Shown here piece by piece: positions 1-9,368 of a stretch of 64,000 nucleotides of DNA (position 1 is the stretch's first letter; every line of letters starts with the position of its first letter). The notes under the pieces were generated by a model, which did no database searches, was not told where the DNA came from, and saw only the letters and a list, made by a program, of their open reading frames with translations. Source of the stretch: Dyadobacter sp. CY345 (lineage in GTDB: Bacteria; Bacteroidota; Bacteroidia; Cytophagales; Spirosomataceae); NCBI RefSeq assembly GCF_021502725.1, contig NZ_JAKFFS010000002.1, forward strand, positions 124,001 through 188,000, in the 5' to 3' direction. A program made the position numbers and the translations under genes.

Positions 1-1221
1 GGAAAGGATACAGATCCTTATCAGCTGATCAATACTTATCCATTTAACCAGCCATATGGAAGCAGCCCTTTACTGACAGTTTCAGATGTGCTTTTAAACT
101 CAAATCTGAAACCGGAAATTACCCGTTCTACGGAAGTAGGTTTAGATCTTGCTTTATTCAAAAACAGAGCTCGTCTTGATTTTAGCTACTACAATACGGA
201 TAGTTACAACCAGATACTTAAAGCGGATGTAAGCCCGACGACAGGTTACAAACAAAAACTTTTAAACGCTGGCCACATCAACAACCGCGGTTTTGAGGCG
301 ATGCTGAATATTAAACCAATTGAAACAGCTTCGGGATTCAAATGGGATGTAGGTATCAATTTTTCTAAAAACGTAAGCAAGGTAATTTCACTTGATGATG
401 AAGGATTTTTGAATGACTATAAACTCGGATCCAATGGTTCGGCGACAGTTTACGCAAGTAAGGGGTTAGGTTATGGAGCTATTTTTGGAACGGCTTACAC
501 AAGAGATGCGACGGGAAATATTGTTATAGGCGCAAACGGATTACCGGTTCGGGACGCAAACCTGAAAGTTTTGGGACATTATACACCAAAATGGCTGGGC
601 GGGATTACAAACTCTTTTTCGTTCAAAGGATTTAATTTGAGCGTGTTAATTGATACAAAACAAGGTGGGTCAATTTATTCAGCTACGAATGCAACCGGAA
701 AATATACGGGTGTCTTGGTTCAGACACTGGAAGGGCGTGACGCGGCACATGGCGGTCTGACCTATTATTATCCTGGAAATAACAAATCAGGCGCGGCTGT
801 TCAATTGGCTACGGGCGGAAGTGCGCCGGCGGGTGAAGCGGTATATGACGATGGAATTATTGCAAAAGGTGTGACTGCGGATGGAAAACCAAATGCTACA
901 ATTGTTTCCGCTGAACGTTATTATAAAGGCGTTTACAGTAACAGTGCCGGTATCAACGAAGCCAGTGTTTTAGACGCTTCTTTTATTAAACTGAGAGAAG
1001 TGAAACTTAGTTATGCTTTCCCGCAAAGCTGGGTTGGGAAATACAGTTTACAGAATGTGGTGCTCTCCGTATATGGTCGTAATCTGGCATTTTTGCAGAA
1101 AAAAGCGGATAATATCGATCCGGAAACTGCCTTTAATACAGGCAATACGGGACAAGGTTTGGAGTCATTGCAATTGCCGACCACCAGTTCTTACGGATTT
1201 AACTTGTCAATCGGATTTTAA
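1..1221 (+). CDS. SusC/RagA-type TonB-linked outer membrane protein, C-terminal part
   Basis: The reading frame is open from the first base of the window to the TAA at 1219-1221, so the gene is cut by the window edge and about 406 C-terminal codons are visible. SusC proteins are TonB-dependent beta-barrels that import oligosaccharides or peptides together with a SusD lipoprotein lid. Typical SusC features seen are 'NLKPEITRSTEVGLDLALF' near the start, alternating amphipathic strands, the late 'ASFIKLREVKLSYAFP' and 'YGRNLAFL' motifs, and a terminal strand ending in Phe ('FNLSIGF'). The GTG at 88 is not the real start. It lies 38 nt upstream of a susD gene. The substrate cannot be inferred from this fragment. 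Confidence 0.93.
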   Translation, partial: GKDTDPYQLINTYPFNQPYGSSPLLTVSDVLLNSNLKPEITRSTEVGLDLALFKNRARLDFSYYNTDSYNQILKADVSPTTGYKQKLLNAGHINNRGFEAMLNIKPIETASGFKWDVGINFSKNVSKVISLDDEGFLNDYKLGSNGSATVYASKGLGYGAIFGTAYTRDATGNIVIGANGLPVRDANLKVLGHYTPKWLGGITNSFSFKGFNLSVLIDTKQGGSIYSATNATGKYTGVLVQTLEGRDAAHGGLTYYYPGNNKSGAAVQLATGGSAPAGEAVYDDGIIAKGVTADGKPNATIVSAERYYKGVYSNSAGINEASVLDASFIKLREVKLSYAFPQSWVGKYSLQNVVLSVYGRNLAFLQKKADNIDPETAFNTGNTGQGLESLQLPTTSSYGFNLSIGF

Positions 1222-1259
1222 TTGCAGACGTCACAGTTCCATTTTTAATTACAGAAATA

Positions 1260-2705
1260 ATGAATCATAAAAATATAATTTTCAGAAGCATTTTCACTTT
1301 GGCTCTTGCAGGATTCCTCGGTGCTTGCCAGGATGATCTTGAAGAAGTGAATAATAATCCAAACGAAGCAGTAATTGCTCAGCCGGAATATTTGCTTGCA
1401 AATGCTATTAAATCCAACGCTGATATAATTCTGGGGTCCGATGCTTCAATGGAAACCACAACTTTGTATGTGCAGCATTGGGCGAAAATCCAGTATACCG
1501 ATCCTGATAAATACACGGCCAGCGTTACCAACATCCAGAATGTCTGGACGAACTTTTATTCGCTTGGACTTACTGATTTTGATAAGGTTATCAAGCTGGG
1601 CGAAGAATCCGGAAATGTGAATTATCAGGCTGTTGGTCTGATCTTGAAATCCTGGTCTTTTCAACTACTTACGGATCTTTATGGCGACATTCCTTACAGC
1701 CAGGCAGTTAAGATTGATCAATTTCTGACACCAAAATACGATGCGCAAAAAGAAGTCTATCTGGGTTTGCTGAATGATTTGAAGAAAGCCGGTGAGTTGA
1801 TCAATACGAGTGGGAGTCCGATCAGCGGTGATTTGATTTATAACGGAAATCTTACAAGATGGAAAAAGTTTGCAAAATCGCTTCGTTTACGTATTGCTCT
1901 TCGTATTGCCGATAAAGAGCCGGCGGCTGCAAAAGCGGTAGTTGCAGAATTGGCTGCAAATCCAGCACTGCTGATCGCCAGCAATGATGAAATTGCACAG
2001 CTGGTTTATCTAAGCTCGCCAAATCAAAATCCGGTTTCAAGAGATCGCGAAACACGTGATGATTACAGAGTGAGCAAGTCGGTGGTTGATAAATTACTGG
2101 AATTGAAAGATCCGCGTTTGGCAATTTTTGCAAATAAAACGGTGGATGCTACTCCAAATAATTATGTTGGTGTAACCAACGGCTTGCCGGCAGATTCCGC
2201 GGCAAAACTTGGTTTTACAAAAACTTCCAAGCTTGGTGATTATTTCACAGCTCCAACTTCACCGGCAGTATTTTTAAGTTATTCAGAAGTGCTTTTCAAT
2301 CTTGCGGAAGCAGCGCAACGTGGATTTATCACGGATGATGCAGCCACTTTATACAAAAATGCCATTACTGCTTCATTGCAGCAATTCAAAGTAAACAGCG
2401 GTGATATTGCCACGTATCTTGCCCAGCCTGCGGTTGAATACAATGCTGCCAATTATAAAAAATCAATAGGCGAGCAAAAATGGATTGCCTTATTTAGTCA
2501 GGGTCTGGAAGCGTATACTGAGTGGAGAAGACTGGATTATCCACAATTAAAACCAGCATACGCCGGTGTTTTGAACGGAAAATTCCCACTGCGTCTCACA
2601 TACCCGACGGGCGAACAGGCACTCAACAGCGCTAATTATAAAGCGGCAGTGGCCAGTCAGGGGGAAGATAAATTGACAACCAGATTATGGTTTGATGTTC
2701 AGTAA
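1260..2705 (+). CDS. SusD/RagB-family nutrient-binding outer membrane lipoprotein
   Basis: This 481-aa protein has a lipoprotein signal peptide with the lipobox ending in Cys23 ('GFLGAC'), so it should be anchored at the outer membrane and exposed as the SusD lid over the upstream SusC barrel. The helical TPR-like body ('AVGLILKSWSFQLLTDLYGDIPYSQA', shown here as two adjoining motifs: residues about 125-150) and the late 'EQKWIALFSQGLEAYTEWRR' segment are typical of the SusD-like_2 subfamily. Ligand specificity is unknown. It is co-transcribed with the SusC gene (38-nt gap) and is followed by a strong hairpin terminator. No glycoside hydrolase lies next to it in the visible part. Confidence 0.93.
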   Translation: MNHKNIIFRSIFTLALAGFLGACQDDLEEVNNNPNEAVIAQPEYLLANAIKSNADIILGSDASMETTTLYVQHWAKIQYTDPDKYTASVTNIQNVWTNFYSLGLTDFDKVIKLGEESGNVNYQAVGLILKSWSFQLLTDLYGDIPYSQAVKIDQFLTPKYDAQKEVYLGLLNDLKKAGELINTSGSPISGDLIYNGNLTRWKKFAKSLRLRIALRIADKEPAAAKAVVAELAANPALLIASNDEIAQLVYLSSPNQNPVSRDRETRDDYRVSKSVVDKLLELKDPRLAIFANKTVDATPNNYVGVTNGLPADSAAKLGFTKTSKLGDYFTAPTSPAVFLSYSEVLFNLAEAAQRGFITDDAATLYKNAITASLQQFKVNSGDIATYLAQPAVEYNAANYKKSIGEQKWIALFSQGLEAYTEWRRLDYPQLKPAYAGVLNGKFPLRLTYPTGEQALNSANYKAAVASQGEDKLTTRLWFDVQ

Positions 2706-2735
2706 CTGCGATATTTTTTTCGTGTAATTATTTTT

Positions 2736-2781
2736 AAATGTTCTCTGTCGGAAGCCGCACTTCCGGCAGAGAACATTTTTT
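2736..2781 (+). terminator. Rho-independent terminator after susCD
   Basis: A long hairpin has arms reading ATGTTCTCTG-t-CGGAAG and CTTCCG-g-CAGAGAACAT around a CCGCA loop. It is followed by a T run (2776-2781). It lies 30 nt after the susD stop. Confidence 0.85.
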
Positions 2782-2954
2782 ATTGGATTCCAGAACATAC
2801 TTTGGGTACGATACCAGATTTATTTATGTTATTAATATATAAAACTAGTAGACTATATAGGATAATAGAAAAGAGTTTGTAAATTTGAATATTCAAACAG
2901 AGGAAAAGATTGAAACAATTGCTCAAACATCAATGGCTTTAAACTTCCTAATCA

Positions 2955-3233
2955 ATGAAAAGCACATATCAAATAAAAATAGCTTACCGTAACAGTTTAA
3001 GCCTTCACAAGATTACCACGCTGATAGAATCTGTCAAAGGTGTTAAAATCAAACATCTGAATTTAATGAGTAAAGGAAAAGACACCGTCGGTGTTCTTAC
3101 TGTTGAAGTTTCTCATTTAAATGAACTGGATTCTGTTGTAAGATTAATTCAAGCCAACCGCGAAGTGTCGGCCGTCGAAAAAGTATATCCAAATCCATTT
3201 GCGGCGTCGACTGAAATGTGGTGCACGCTCTGA
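2955..3233 (+). CDS. Small ACT-domain-like protein
   Basis: This 92-aa protein reads as a single ACT fold. It has a first beta strand with an Arg ('YQIKIAYRNSLSLHKITTLI'), a central strand containing 'DTVGVLTVEVSHLNELDSVV' and a closing 'REVSAVEKVYP'. The pattern resembles the C-terminal ACT domain of RelA/SpoT proteins. No catalytic domain is attached, so a regulatory or amino-acid-binding role is possible but unproven. The gene stands alone, 250 nt after susD and 185 nt before the GNAT operon. ATG at 2955 is the only reasonable start. The family call rests on pattern only. Confidence 0.6.
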   Translation: MKSTYQIKIAYRNSLSLHKITTLIESVKGVKIKHLNLMSKGKDTVGVLTVEVSHLNELDSVVRLIQANREVSAVEKVYPNPFAASTEMWCTL

Positions 3234-3369
3234 TATATCTTCTACCAAAATCTGACTATAATATTTTGACAGCCACCTTATAGTTGGATTCTTTCTTTGT
3301 CTGCTTACCTGAAATCTTAAATATCACTCTGCCATTTTTTTCGATTAATTTAAAAATTATCAAGATTTA

Positions 3370-3411
3370 TCATTTTATGTAGTCAACTACATATATTTGT
3401 ACATAAAATGA
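3370..3411. promoter_or_regulatory. Nested palindromic operator and -7 box upstream of the GNAT/MarR operon
   Basis: Two inverted repeats are nested here. The outer one has perfect 12-nt arms, TCATTTTATGTA (3370-3381) and TACATAAAATGA (3400-3411). The inner one is ATGTAGT-CA-ACTACAT (3377-3392), which resembles MarR-family operators of the TAGTTGACTA type on the other strand. A Bacteroidota-type -7 box TATATTTG is at 3392-3399, touching the inner palindrome. The start codon of the first gene is at 3419. Because the second gene encodes a MarR domain, autoregulation is the natural inference. Confidence 0.6.
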
Positions 3412-3418
3412 TAAAGCG

Positions 3419-3913
3419 ATGATCAGTAAACCAAATATTGAACCCGTCTACAATTTGTATTCTCAACAAATTGTAGACTTAATTATCCCGATTCAGCAGA
3501 TTGAATTCGGCGTCCCGATCACATTGGCAGACCAGCCGGATTTGATGGATATTGAAAAAAACTACCACTCAACTGGCGGGAATTTTTGGGCAGCCTTTCA
3601 CGAAAGGAAAGTTGTCGGCACGATTGCGTTAATTGCGATTGGCGATGGAAAAGGTGTTATCCGCAAGATGTTTGTCAATAAAGATTTTCGGGGAAAGGAA
3701 TTTGGAATTGCCCAGAATCTGTTGAATGAGCTTATCGATTACAGTAATTCAAAGGGAATTACCGATCTGTATCTGGGAACCGTTGATATCCTGAAAGCAG
3801 CGATTCGTTTTTATGAAAGAAATGGATTTGTAGCAGTTGAAAAGAATAATCTTCCAGAGACATTTCCAATTATGTCTGCGGACAATGTTTTTTATCATCT
3901 TGAAATAAAATGA
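3419..3913 (+). CDS. GNAT-family N-acetyltransferase
   Basis: This 164-aa protein has GNAT motifs: strand beta-4 'GVIRKMFVNKDFRGKEFG', where R-G-K-E-F-G stands at the acetyl-CoA pyrophosphate loop (family pattern Q/RxxGxG/A), and the C-terminal 'AIRFYERNGFVAVEKNNLP' typical of small-molecule acetyltransferases. The acceptor substrate is unknown. Its TGA overlaps the ATG of the next gene (ATGA), so the two are translationally coupled. The palindrome just upstream suggests control by the MarR domain of the partner. N-terminal residues 1-50 are less typical. Confidence 0.85.
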   Translation: MISKPNIEPVYNLYSQQIVDLIIPIQQIEFGVPITLADQPDLMDIEKNYHSTGGNFWAAFHERKVVGTIALIAIGDGKGVIRKMFVNKDFRGKEFGIAQNLLNELIDYSNSKGITDLYLGTVDILKAAIRFYERNGFVAVEKNNLPETFPIMSADNVFYHLEIK

Positions 3914-4833
3914 ACAGTATCGATCAATCCGGAATTCTGGCACTTTCCACACGGCTGCAACGGATCAGCGACAGGCTGCGAAAGGATGGTTTTCAGATTT
4001 ACAAAGAAAACGGTATCGATTTTGAGCCAAAGTGGTTTCCCGTTATCTATACTTTATATGAAAAAAACTGTCTGAGTGTTGGCGAAATTGCTTCCGAGAT
4101 CGGTTATGCTCATCCGTCTACAATCAGCTTATTGAAAGAACTTGAAAAGCAAAAGTTGATTTTTTCTGTTAAGGACAAAACCGATGACAGGAAAAGGTTG
4201 ATACAACTGACACCGAAAGCGGAAGATTTGATAGAAAAAATGAAACCGGTCTGGGGTATTATGGTTGAGGCTATGACGGATCTGACCGATACAAAAAATA
4301 ACATAATGCTTGCGATCAATGAAGTGGAAGCAGCATTTAAAAAAATGAGTTTTCTGGAAAGAGCTTTAACAATTATGGAAAATAATAAATCAAGTTTAGC
4401 ACCTGAAAACCTGAATGAGGTGCGAGTTGAAAAAATCACGAATCCGGAAGATCTGAAAACTGCGTTCGCAATACGCAGGCAGGTATTTGTGGTTGGGCAA
4501 AATGTGAATGCTGCGGCCGAAGAAGACGGAAATGACGAAGCCACGCATTTTCTTGCAAAAGTTAATGATCTTCCTGCGGGCACTGCACGCTGGCGGAAAA
4601 CAAAGGATGGTTATAAGCTTGAACGATTTGCAGTGCTGAATGCGTACAGAGGCAGCGGGGTGGGGGGAGTTTTGGTTCAAGCCTTGCTAGCGGATTTGCC
4701 AAAAGGTTCAAGAACTTATCTTCATGCACAAATGCGGGCAGCTAAATTTTACGAAAAAAATGGCTTCTCTCCATTTGGAGAAACATTTGTTGAAGAAAAT
4801 ATTGAACATATTAAAATGGAGAGGCATATCTAA
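3910..4833 (+). CDS. MarR-type regulator fused to a GNAT acetyltransferase
   Basis: In this 307-aa two-domain protein, residues about 1-150 form a MarR winged helix: 'LSVGEIASEIGYAHPSTISLL' region as helix-turn-helix, then 'KTDDRKRLIQLTPKAEDLI' as the wing. Residues about 160-307 form a GNAT domain with 'AIRRQVFVVGQNV', 'RFAVLNAYRGSGVGGVLV' (acetyl-CoA loop RGSGVG) and 'AAKFYEKNGFSPFGE'. MarR-GNAT fusions are a known bifunctional family; the ligand and substrate are generally unknown. It overlaps the preceding acetyltransferase gene by 4 nt, giving two acetyltransferase domains in one transcript. Confidence 0.88.
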   Translation: MNSIDQSGILALSTRLQRISDRLRKDGFQIYKENGIDFEPKWFPVIYTLYEKNCLSVGEIASEIGYAHPSTISLLKELEKQKLIFSVKDKTDDRKRLIQLTPKAEDLIEKMKPVWGIMVEAMTDLTDTKNNIMLAINEVEAAFKKMSFLERALTIMENNKSSLAPENLNEVRVEKITNPEDLKTAFAIRRQVFVVGQNVNAAAEEDGNDEATHFLAKVNDLPAGTARWRKTKDGYKLERFAVLNAYRGSGVGGVLVQALLADLPKGSRTYLHAQMRAAKFYEKNGFSPFGETFVEENIEHIKMERHI

Positions 4834-5323
4834 CATGACCCTCAACCGGAAAAAATTGGTTAATTAGATAAAATCTGGTTGATTGGATTCCAAATAAATT
4901 TAATAAAAAGCGACAATTAAAAGCTGTGTATAAAATAATTCTGTGTGTTGACGTATATTAATATAGGTTCAATTGACAGGTTATCAGTCGTGTGGCCTAT
5001 GAGCTCATTTATGCATGTTTAAAGGCTAAGTATTAGTCTCAGATCTTATTGAAATCGGCCTATTCTACTGAGATTTTTGGGGTAGAATTTAGTTAGCTCC
5101 TGCATAACATAAATTTGAACAAATTTATTCTCGTTGCTCTTTGATTACTTCTACGTTCAATAGTAACTAAAATCAGACAGAGCTTAAAATTGTAATAGAA
5201 TAAAATCTACAATTAAATGTTGTCAGGGCTTTTTAATATACTGGTAATGAAGTAATTTTATTGTCTTGATTATTTGTTTAATAGAAATTTTTCAACAAAG
5301 TTCATAATCCTCATAAGGAATTT
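4834..5323. other. 490-nt intergenic region without a recognisable gene
   Basis: This AT-rich stretch between the MarR-GNAT gene and the TPR histidine kinase holds no convincing open frame and no strong hairpin. A weak AACC...GGTT pair lies just after the preceding stop. The last 100 nt probably carry the kinase promoter, but no clean -33/-7 pair could be fixed. Confidence 0.5.
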
Positions 5324-7459
5324 ATGCTGAAGTGTTTTTCTGCCAGTTTTGCATCAACAAATTGTAAGGTCGGCAGGACCGTTATTATCGCTTTTCTTGC
5401 AATTTTTTTATATTCCTGTGACGATCAGGAGCGGAAGGATTCTGATCATATTGTTTATGTAGACAATATTCGGGAAGAGGCGAGCCGGATGATGGATAAA
5501 GGAGAGACGACGAGGGCGCTGGCCTTTTTTGATTCGGCATATCAGGCTATCGAAAATCCTGGTACGGGGGATGAAATCAGAAAATTTACTTTTAAAGGAC
5601 AAAATTATTATAAGAAACTAAAAGATTACAATAGTGCGATAACCCAAATGGACAGCATTTTTCTCTTGCTGTCAAACGAGGATTTGAAGAAGGAATATAT
5701 CCGGGATTATTCTACTGCACTTTTTCAAAAAGGTGACTTGTTATTTGAAATGAGGCGTTTTAACGATGCATATCAATATTATTATCGTGGAAAATTGATA
5801 GCCCAGACGATTCTTGATCCTTGTGCTGTAAGTGAATATACCTATCGGCTTGGTATGGTCAGTTTCAAGCAATCGAAGTTCAATGAATCGATTAACAATT
5901 TCAAGCAGTGTTTTGAACATTCTGCCTATTGTATCAAAGACTTTCCGAATTTTGCTTTAAGACAAGAATTGCTTTCTAACATTGCGCTGAGCTACGGCAA
6001 ACTGGGAATGATTGATAGCTCATTGAATTACAGCTACAAAGCGCTCGCTTTTATAGCAGAGGGAAGTACAGAATATCCGGATAGAAAGGATTATGTTGAT
6101 ATGGCCAGAGCAGTGGTTTTCGGTAATCAGTCTGAGCAGTATTACAAAAAAGGTGATACGCTCACAGCCATTTCTTTATTGCAAAAGAGTATTGAGACAA
6201 ATACCCGGAAAGGATTTGATCTGCCTGACGCTCAGATCGCAATGGCTAAACTGGGAGAAATTTATGTCGATTCGGACATGCTTTATGAGGCCTGCGAGAT
6301 CGGAGAGCGATTAAAGGTGTCGCTGGATACGAGTTATAATCTGTTTGTTGACATCGGTTTTAATAAGTTAAACTGGAAGTATAACGACAAACTGCAAAAA
6401 CCTGACGAAGCTTATGTATATCTTCAAAAGTATATCAGACTAAAAGATTCATTGGATCTGATGAATAAAAAGCTGGTCAGTGCCGATGTTGACAGGGAGT
6501 TTGAAAATATTGAACAGCAGTATAATTATTCGCTGCTAAGCAAGGCAAACGATTTGAAAAAAGGATATTTGTATATAGCGTTGATTTTTGCCGTTATGGC
6601 TTTGGTAATTCTTTTACTAATCTGGTACAACTGGCGAAATACGAAATCCAATATCGCGGCTTTGACCAAATTAAATAAGCAGATCATATTTCAAAACACG
6701 CAGCTTGGGCAAACGCTGGATGATTTAAGACAGAGCAATAGTGACAAAGATAAAATTCTTAAAATTGTAGCACATGATCTTCGTAATCCGTTAGGTGCAA
6801 TCGTTTCCATTTCTTCTTTGCTTTTAGATGAAAATAATTTCACCGAAGAACAACGGGAATTAGGGAAAATGCTAAAAACGCTTGGTTTGCAATCCGTTGA
6901 TATGATCAGCGATTTGTTGGCAGCGAATCTAAGTTACAGGGCTGAGGAAATGAAAATGGAATCAATCGACGTATCAGCCTTGGTGCAAGAATGCCTGGAA
7001 CAATTGAAATTTAAGGCTGATGAAAAAGATCAAAAGCTGGAATTGGAGATCTGGAATGATGTCAAAATCATGGGTGATCGGGAAAAATTGTCGCGCGTTT
7101 TAAGTAACCTTGTGGTTAATGCGATAAAATTCAGCGATCTTAAAGCAACTGTCAAAGTTAAGATGCAAGTGAAAGATGAAAAGCTGGAGCTCGCAATTCT
7201 GGATCAGGGAATAGGGATCCCGGATAATCTGAAAGATAAAATATTCGACCCGTTCACGGAAGCCAAACGTGCAGGAACGTCCGGAGAACAACCATTCGGT
7301 CTGGGATTATCAATTTCCAGACAAATCGTTGAGGCGCACGGCGGCAGCATATGGTTTGAAAGTCAGGAAAATCAAGGGACGACCTTTTATATTGCGCTTC
7401 CATTAGTTCTGGATAGGCCGGATGTAGAAGAGAAATCGGCGCAGAAGGAATTGACATAA
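5324..7459 (+). CDS. TPR-repeat sensor histidine kinase
   Basis: This is a 711-aa kinase. The N-terminus has a hydrophobic segment ending in a lipobox-like 'FLYSC'. Residues about 50-390 are TPR-like helical repeats, with a transmembrane helix at about 415-436 ('LYIALIFAVMALVILLLIW'). A coiled coil leads into a HisKA domain with phosphoacceptor His484 ('VAHDLRNPLG'). The HATPase domain has an N box 'NLVVNAIKFS', a G1 box 'DQGIGIP' and a G2 box 'GLGLSI'. This architecture is common in Bacteroidota, with the TPR region outside the inner membrane as a presumed sensor. No response regulator is adjacent. The ATG at 5324 follows a purine-rich AAGGAA. Confidence 0.9.
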   Translation: MLKCFSASFASTNCKVGRTVIIAFLAIFLYSCDDQERKDSDHIVYVDNIREEASRMMDKGETTRALAFFDSAYQAIENPGTGDEIRKFTFKGQNYYKKLKDYNSAITQMDSIFLLLSNEDLKKEYIRDYSTALFQKGDLLFEMRRFNDAYQYYYRGKLIAQTILDPCAVSEYTYRLGMVSFKQSKFNESINNFKQCFEHSAYCIKDFPNFALRQELLSNIALSYGKLGMIDSSLNYSYKALAFIAEGSTEYPDRKDYVDMARAVVFGNQSEQYYKKGDTLTAISLLQKSIETNTRKGFDLPDAQIAMAKLGEIYVDSDMLYEACEIGERLKVSLDTSYNLFVDIGFNKLNWKYNDKLQKPDEAYVYLQKYIRLKDSLDLMNKKLVSADVDREFENIEQQYNYSLLSKANDLKKGYLYIALIFAVMALVILLLIWYNWRNTKSNIAALTKLNKQIIFQNTQLGQTLDDLRQSNSDKDKILKIVAHDLRNPLGAIVSISSLLLDENNFTEEQRELGKMLKTLGLQSVDMISDLLAANLSYRAEEMKMESIDVSALVQECLEQLKFKADEKDQKLELEIWNDVKIMGDREKLSRVLSNLVVNAIKFSDLKATVKVKMQVKDEKLELAILDQGIGIPDNLKDKIFDPFTEAKRAGTSGEQPFGLGLSISRQIVEAHGGSIWFESQENQGTTFYIALPLVLDRPDVEEKSAQKELT

Positions 7460-7472
7460 TTCATATAGCTAT

Positions 7473-7520
7473 AAATGAAAAATCCCCGGATGACCAAAGT
7501 CGTCCAGGGATTTTTCATTT
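7473..7520. terminator. Bidirectional terminator between the histidine kinase and mqo
   Basis: A 48-nt hairpin has 22-nt arms starting AAATGAAAAATCCC and ending GGGATTTTTCATTT, with a CAAA loop and two mismatches. It lies between convergent genes, with A-rich and T-rich sides so that both strands can terminate. Confidence 0.88.
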
Positions 7521-7536
7521 ATTTAAAACGCATTTC

Positions 7537-9066
7537 TTATGCGTGTATCTCTTCTTCCTTTCTTGAAGCACTAAGTTTTAATACTTCTGTCGTCCTGCTG
7601 CGTGTTTTGGCTGCCAGTTTCGCATCCTTTGCAAGAGAACTTCCAAATGAAGGGATCAGCTTTGTAAGCTGCTGTTTCCATTCAGAACTTTGTGTTTCTT
7701 TTGCATAACAGCGGTGGATCAGATCAAGCATGATTGAAACAGATGTAGAAGCGCCGGGAGACGCACCCAGCAAAGCCGCAAGCGAACCATCCGAGGCTGT
7801 TACCATTTCAGTTCCAAATTCCAGAACCCCGCCTTCTTTTTTATCTTTTTTAATTACCTGAACACGCTGACCTGCTTTTTCCAGATCCCAGTCTTCCAGT
7901 CGCGCTTTAGGCATATAATCTCTCAAAGCCGCCAAACGATCTTCAGGCGATTGTCTCACCTGATCGATCAGATATTTTGTCAATGGTATGTTATGGATAC
8001 CAGCCGCAAGCATTGGCTTAATATTATTCAACTTGATTGAACGAGGAAGATCAAGGTATGAACCGTTTTTCAGGAATTTTGTTGAAAAACCTGCATAAGG
8101 TCCAAAAAGCAACGCTTTTTTGCCATCAATAACCCGGGTGTCAAGGTGAGGTACCGACATTGGAGGAGAACCGACCGCAGCCTTTCCATAAACTTTCGCC
8201 TGGTGACGTTCAACAATTTCAGGCTTATTACAAACCAGCCATTGTCCGCTTACAGGAAATCCTCCAAATCCCTTACCTTCCGGAATTCCGGATTTTTCAA
8301 GCAAAGGAAGTGAACCGCCACCGGCACCAATAAAGACAAATGGCGTCGTGACCTTTTGTGATTTCTTTGTCTCTAAATTTTTAACAGCGATTGTCCACGT
8401 GCCGTCAGATTCATGCTTGAAATCTTCAACTTCGTGGTTCAGGTAAAGATTTACACCGTCCTGTTTTTCAAGATAATCAAAAATATTTCTGGTCAGCGAT
8501 CCGAAATTTACATCCGTACCGAGTTCCATACGTGTTGCGGCAACCGCTTCGTTTGGATCTCTTCCATCCATAATCAACGGAACCCAGCTTTCAATTTCTG
8601 CATTATCCTCAGAATATTTCATTCCTTCGAATAAATGGTGAGCAGTAAGCGCTTCAAAACGTTTTTTCAGATAGTCTACATTTTCAGCACCCCAAACAAA
8701 ACTCATGTGAGGAATGTGGCGGATAAATTCTTCCGGAGACTCAATGATCTTATTTTCTACAAGATACGCCCAGAACTCTTTTGACACTTCAAAAGATTCG
8801 GCGATTTTGATAGCCTTTGATATTTCGACAGAACCGTCAGCATTTTGAGGCGTATAATTTAGCTCACAAAAGGCAGAGTGCCCTGTTCCTGCATTGTTCC
8901 AGGCATCGGAACTTTCAGCAGTCACGCGGTCCAGTCTCTCAAAAATAGAGATTGTAAAAGCAGGATTTAACTTTTTAAGTAAAATGCCCAGCGTTGCACT
9001 CATGATACCGGCCCCAATCAGTACGACATCAGGAGTAATCGATTTTATAGATTTTATGGTACTCAT
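7537..9066 (-). CDS. mqo: Malate:quinone oxidoreductase
   Basis: This 509-aa FAD-dependent, membrane-associated enzyme oxidises malate to oxaloacetate and passes electrons to the quinone pool in the TCA cycle. The N-terminal dinucleotide motif 'VVLIGAGIMSATLG' and the following 'SSDAWNNAGTGHSAFCELNY' are hallmarks of Mqo. The full length matches the family (about 490-550 aa). It is monocistronic: a terminator lies downstream, and there is 302 nt to the next gene upstream. ATG at 9066 gives the usual distance to the FAD motif. Confidence 0.96.
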   Translation of the reverse strand: MSTIKSIKSITPDVVLIGAGIMSATLGILLKKLNPAFTISIFERLDRVTAESSDAWNNAGTGHSAFCELNYTPQNADGSVEISKAIKIAESFEVSKEFWAYLVENKIIESPEEFIRHIPHMSFVWGAENVDYLKKRFEALTAHHLFEGMKYSEDNAEIESWVPLIMDGRDPNEAVAATRMELGTDVNFGSLTRNIFDYLEKQDGVNLYLNHEVEDFKHESDGTWTIAVKNLETKKSQKVTTPFVFIGAGGGSLPLLEKSGIPEGKGFGGFPVSGQWLVCNKPEIVERHQAKVYGKAAVGSPPMSVPHLDTRVIDGKKALLFGPYAGFSTKFLKNGSYLDLPRSIKLNNIKPMLAAGIHNIPLTKYLIDQVRQSPEDRLAALRDYMPKARLEDWDLEKAGQRVQVIKKDKKEGGVLEFGTEMVTASDGSLAALLGASPGASTSVSIMLDLIHRCYAKETQSSEWKQQLTKLIPSFGSSLAKDAKLAAKTRSRTTEVLKLSASRKEEEIHA

Positions 9067-9286
9067 TGTGTAAGAAAGAATTATAGTTCATTAGGCATGT
9101 CAGCCCGGAAAAATCCAAAATCTCTATAATGAACAATATTGCTTGTACTAATTGTTTCCAAAATAAGCTAATTGAAAAAATAAATTAGTCTATACGTGAA
9201 AAGTTCTTTTTTAAGATCAATTAAAACATCTAAGGATTCTATTAATTTCCGGACAAAAGTAGATTTTAAAAAGTTTAGCCACAAAT
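9067..9286. other. Upstream region of mqo
   Basis: This is about 220 nt of AT-rich sequence between the mqo start and the terminator of the esterase gene. It contains no open frame of interest and presumably holds the mqo promoter. No operator-like palindrome was seen. Confidence 0.5.
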
Positions 9287-9322
9287 AAAAAAATGTTGCC
9301 AGAATTAATCTGACAACATTTT
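9287..9322 (-). terminator. Terminator of the esterase gene
   Basis: The hairpin AAAATGTTG-c-CAGA / TCTG-a-CAACATTTT flanks an ATTAA loop. On the minus strand it is followed by a T run (complement of A9287-A9293). It lies 47 nt after the esterase stop. Confidence 0.8.
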
Positions 9323-9368
9323 ATGTAACATAAATTTTTATGTCACTGAAATTATATAAGTGCAATAC

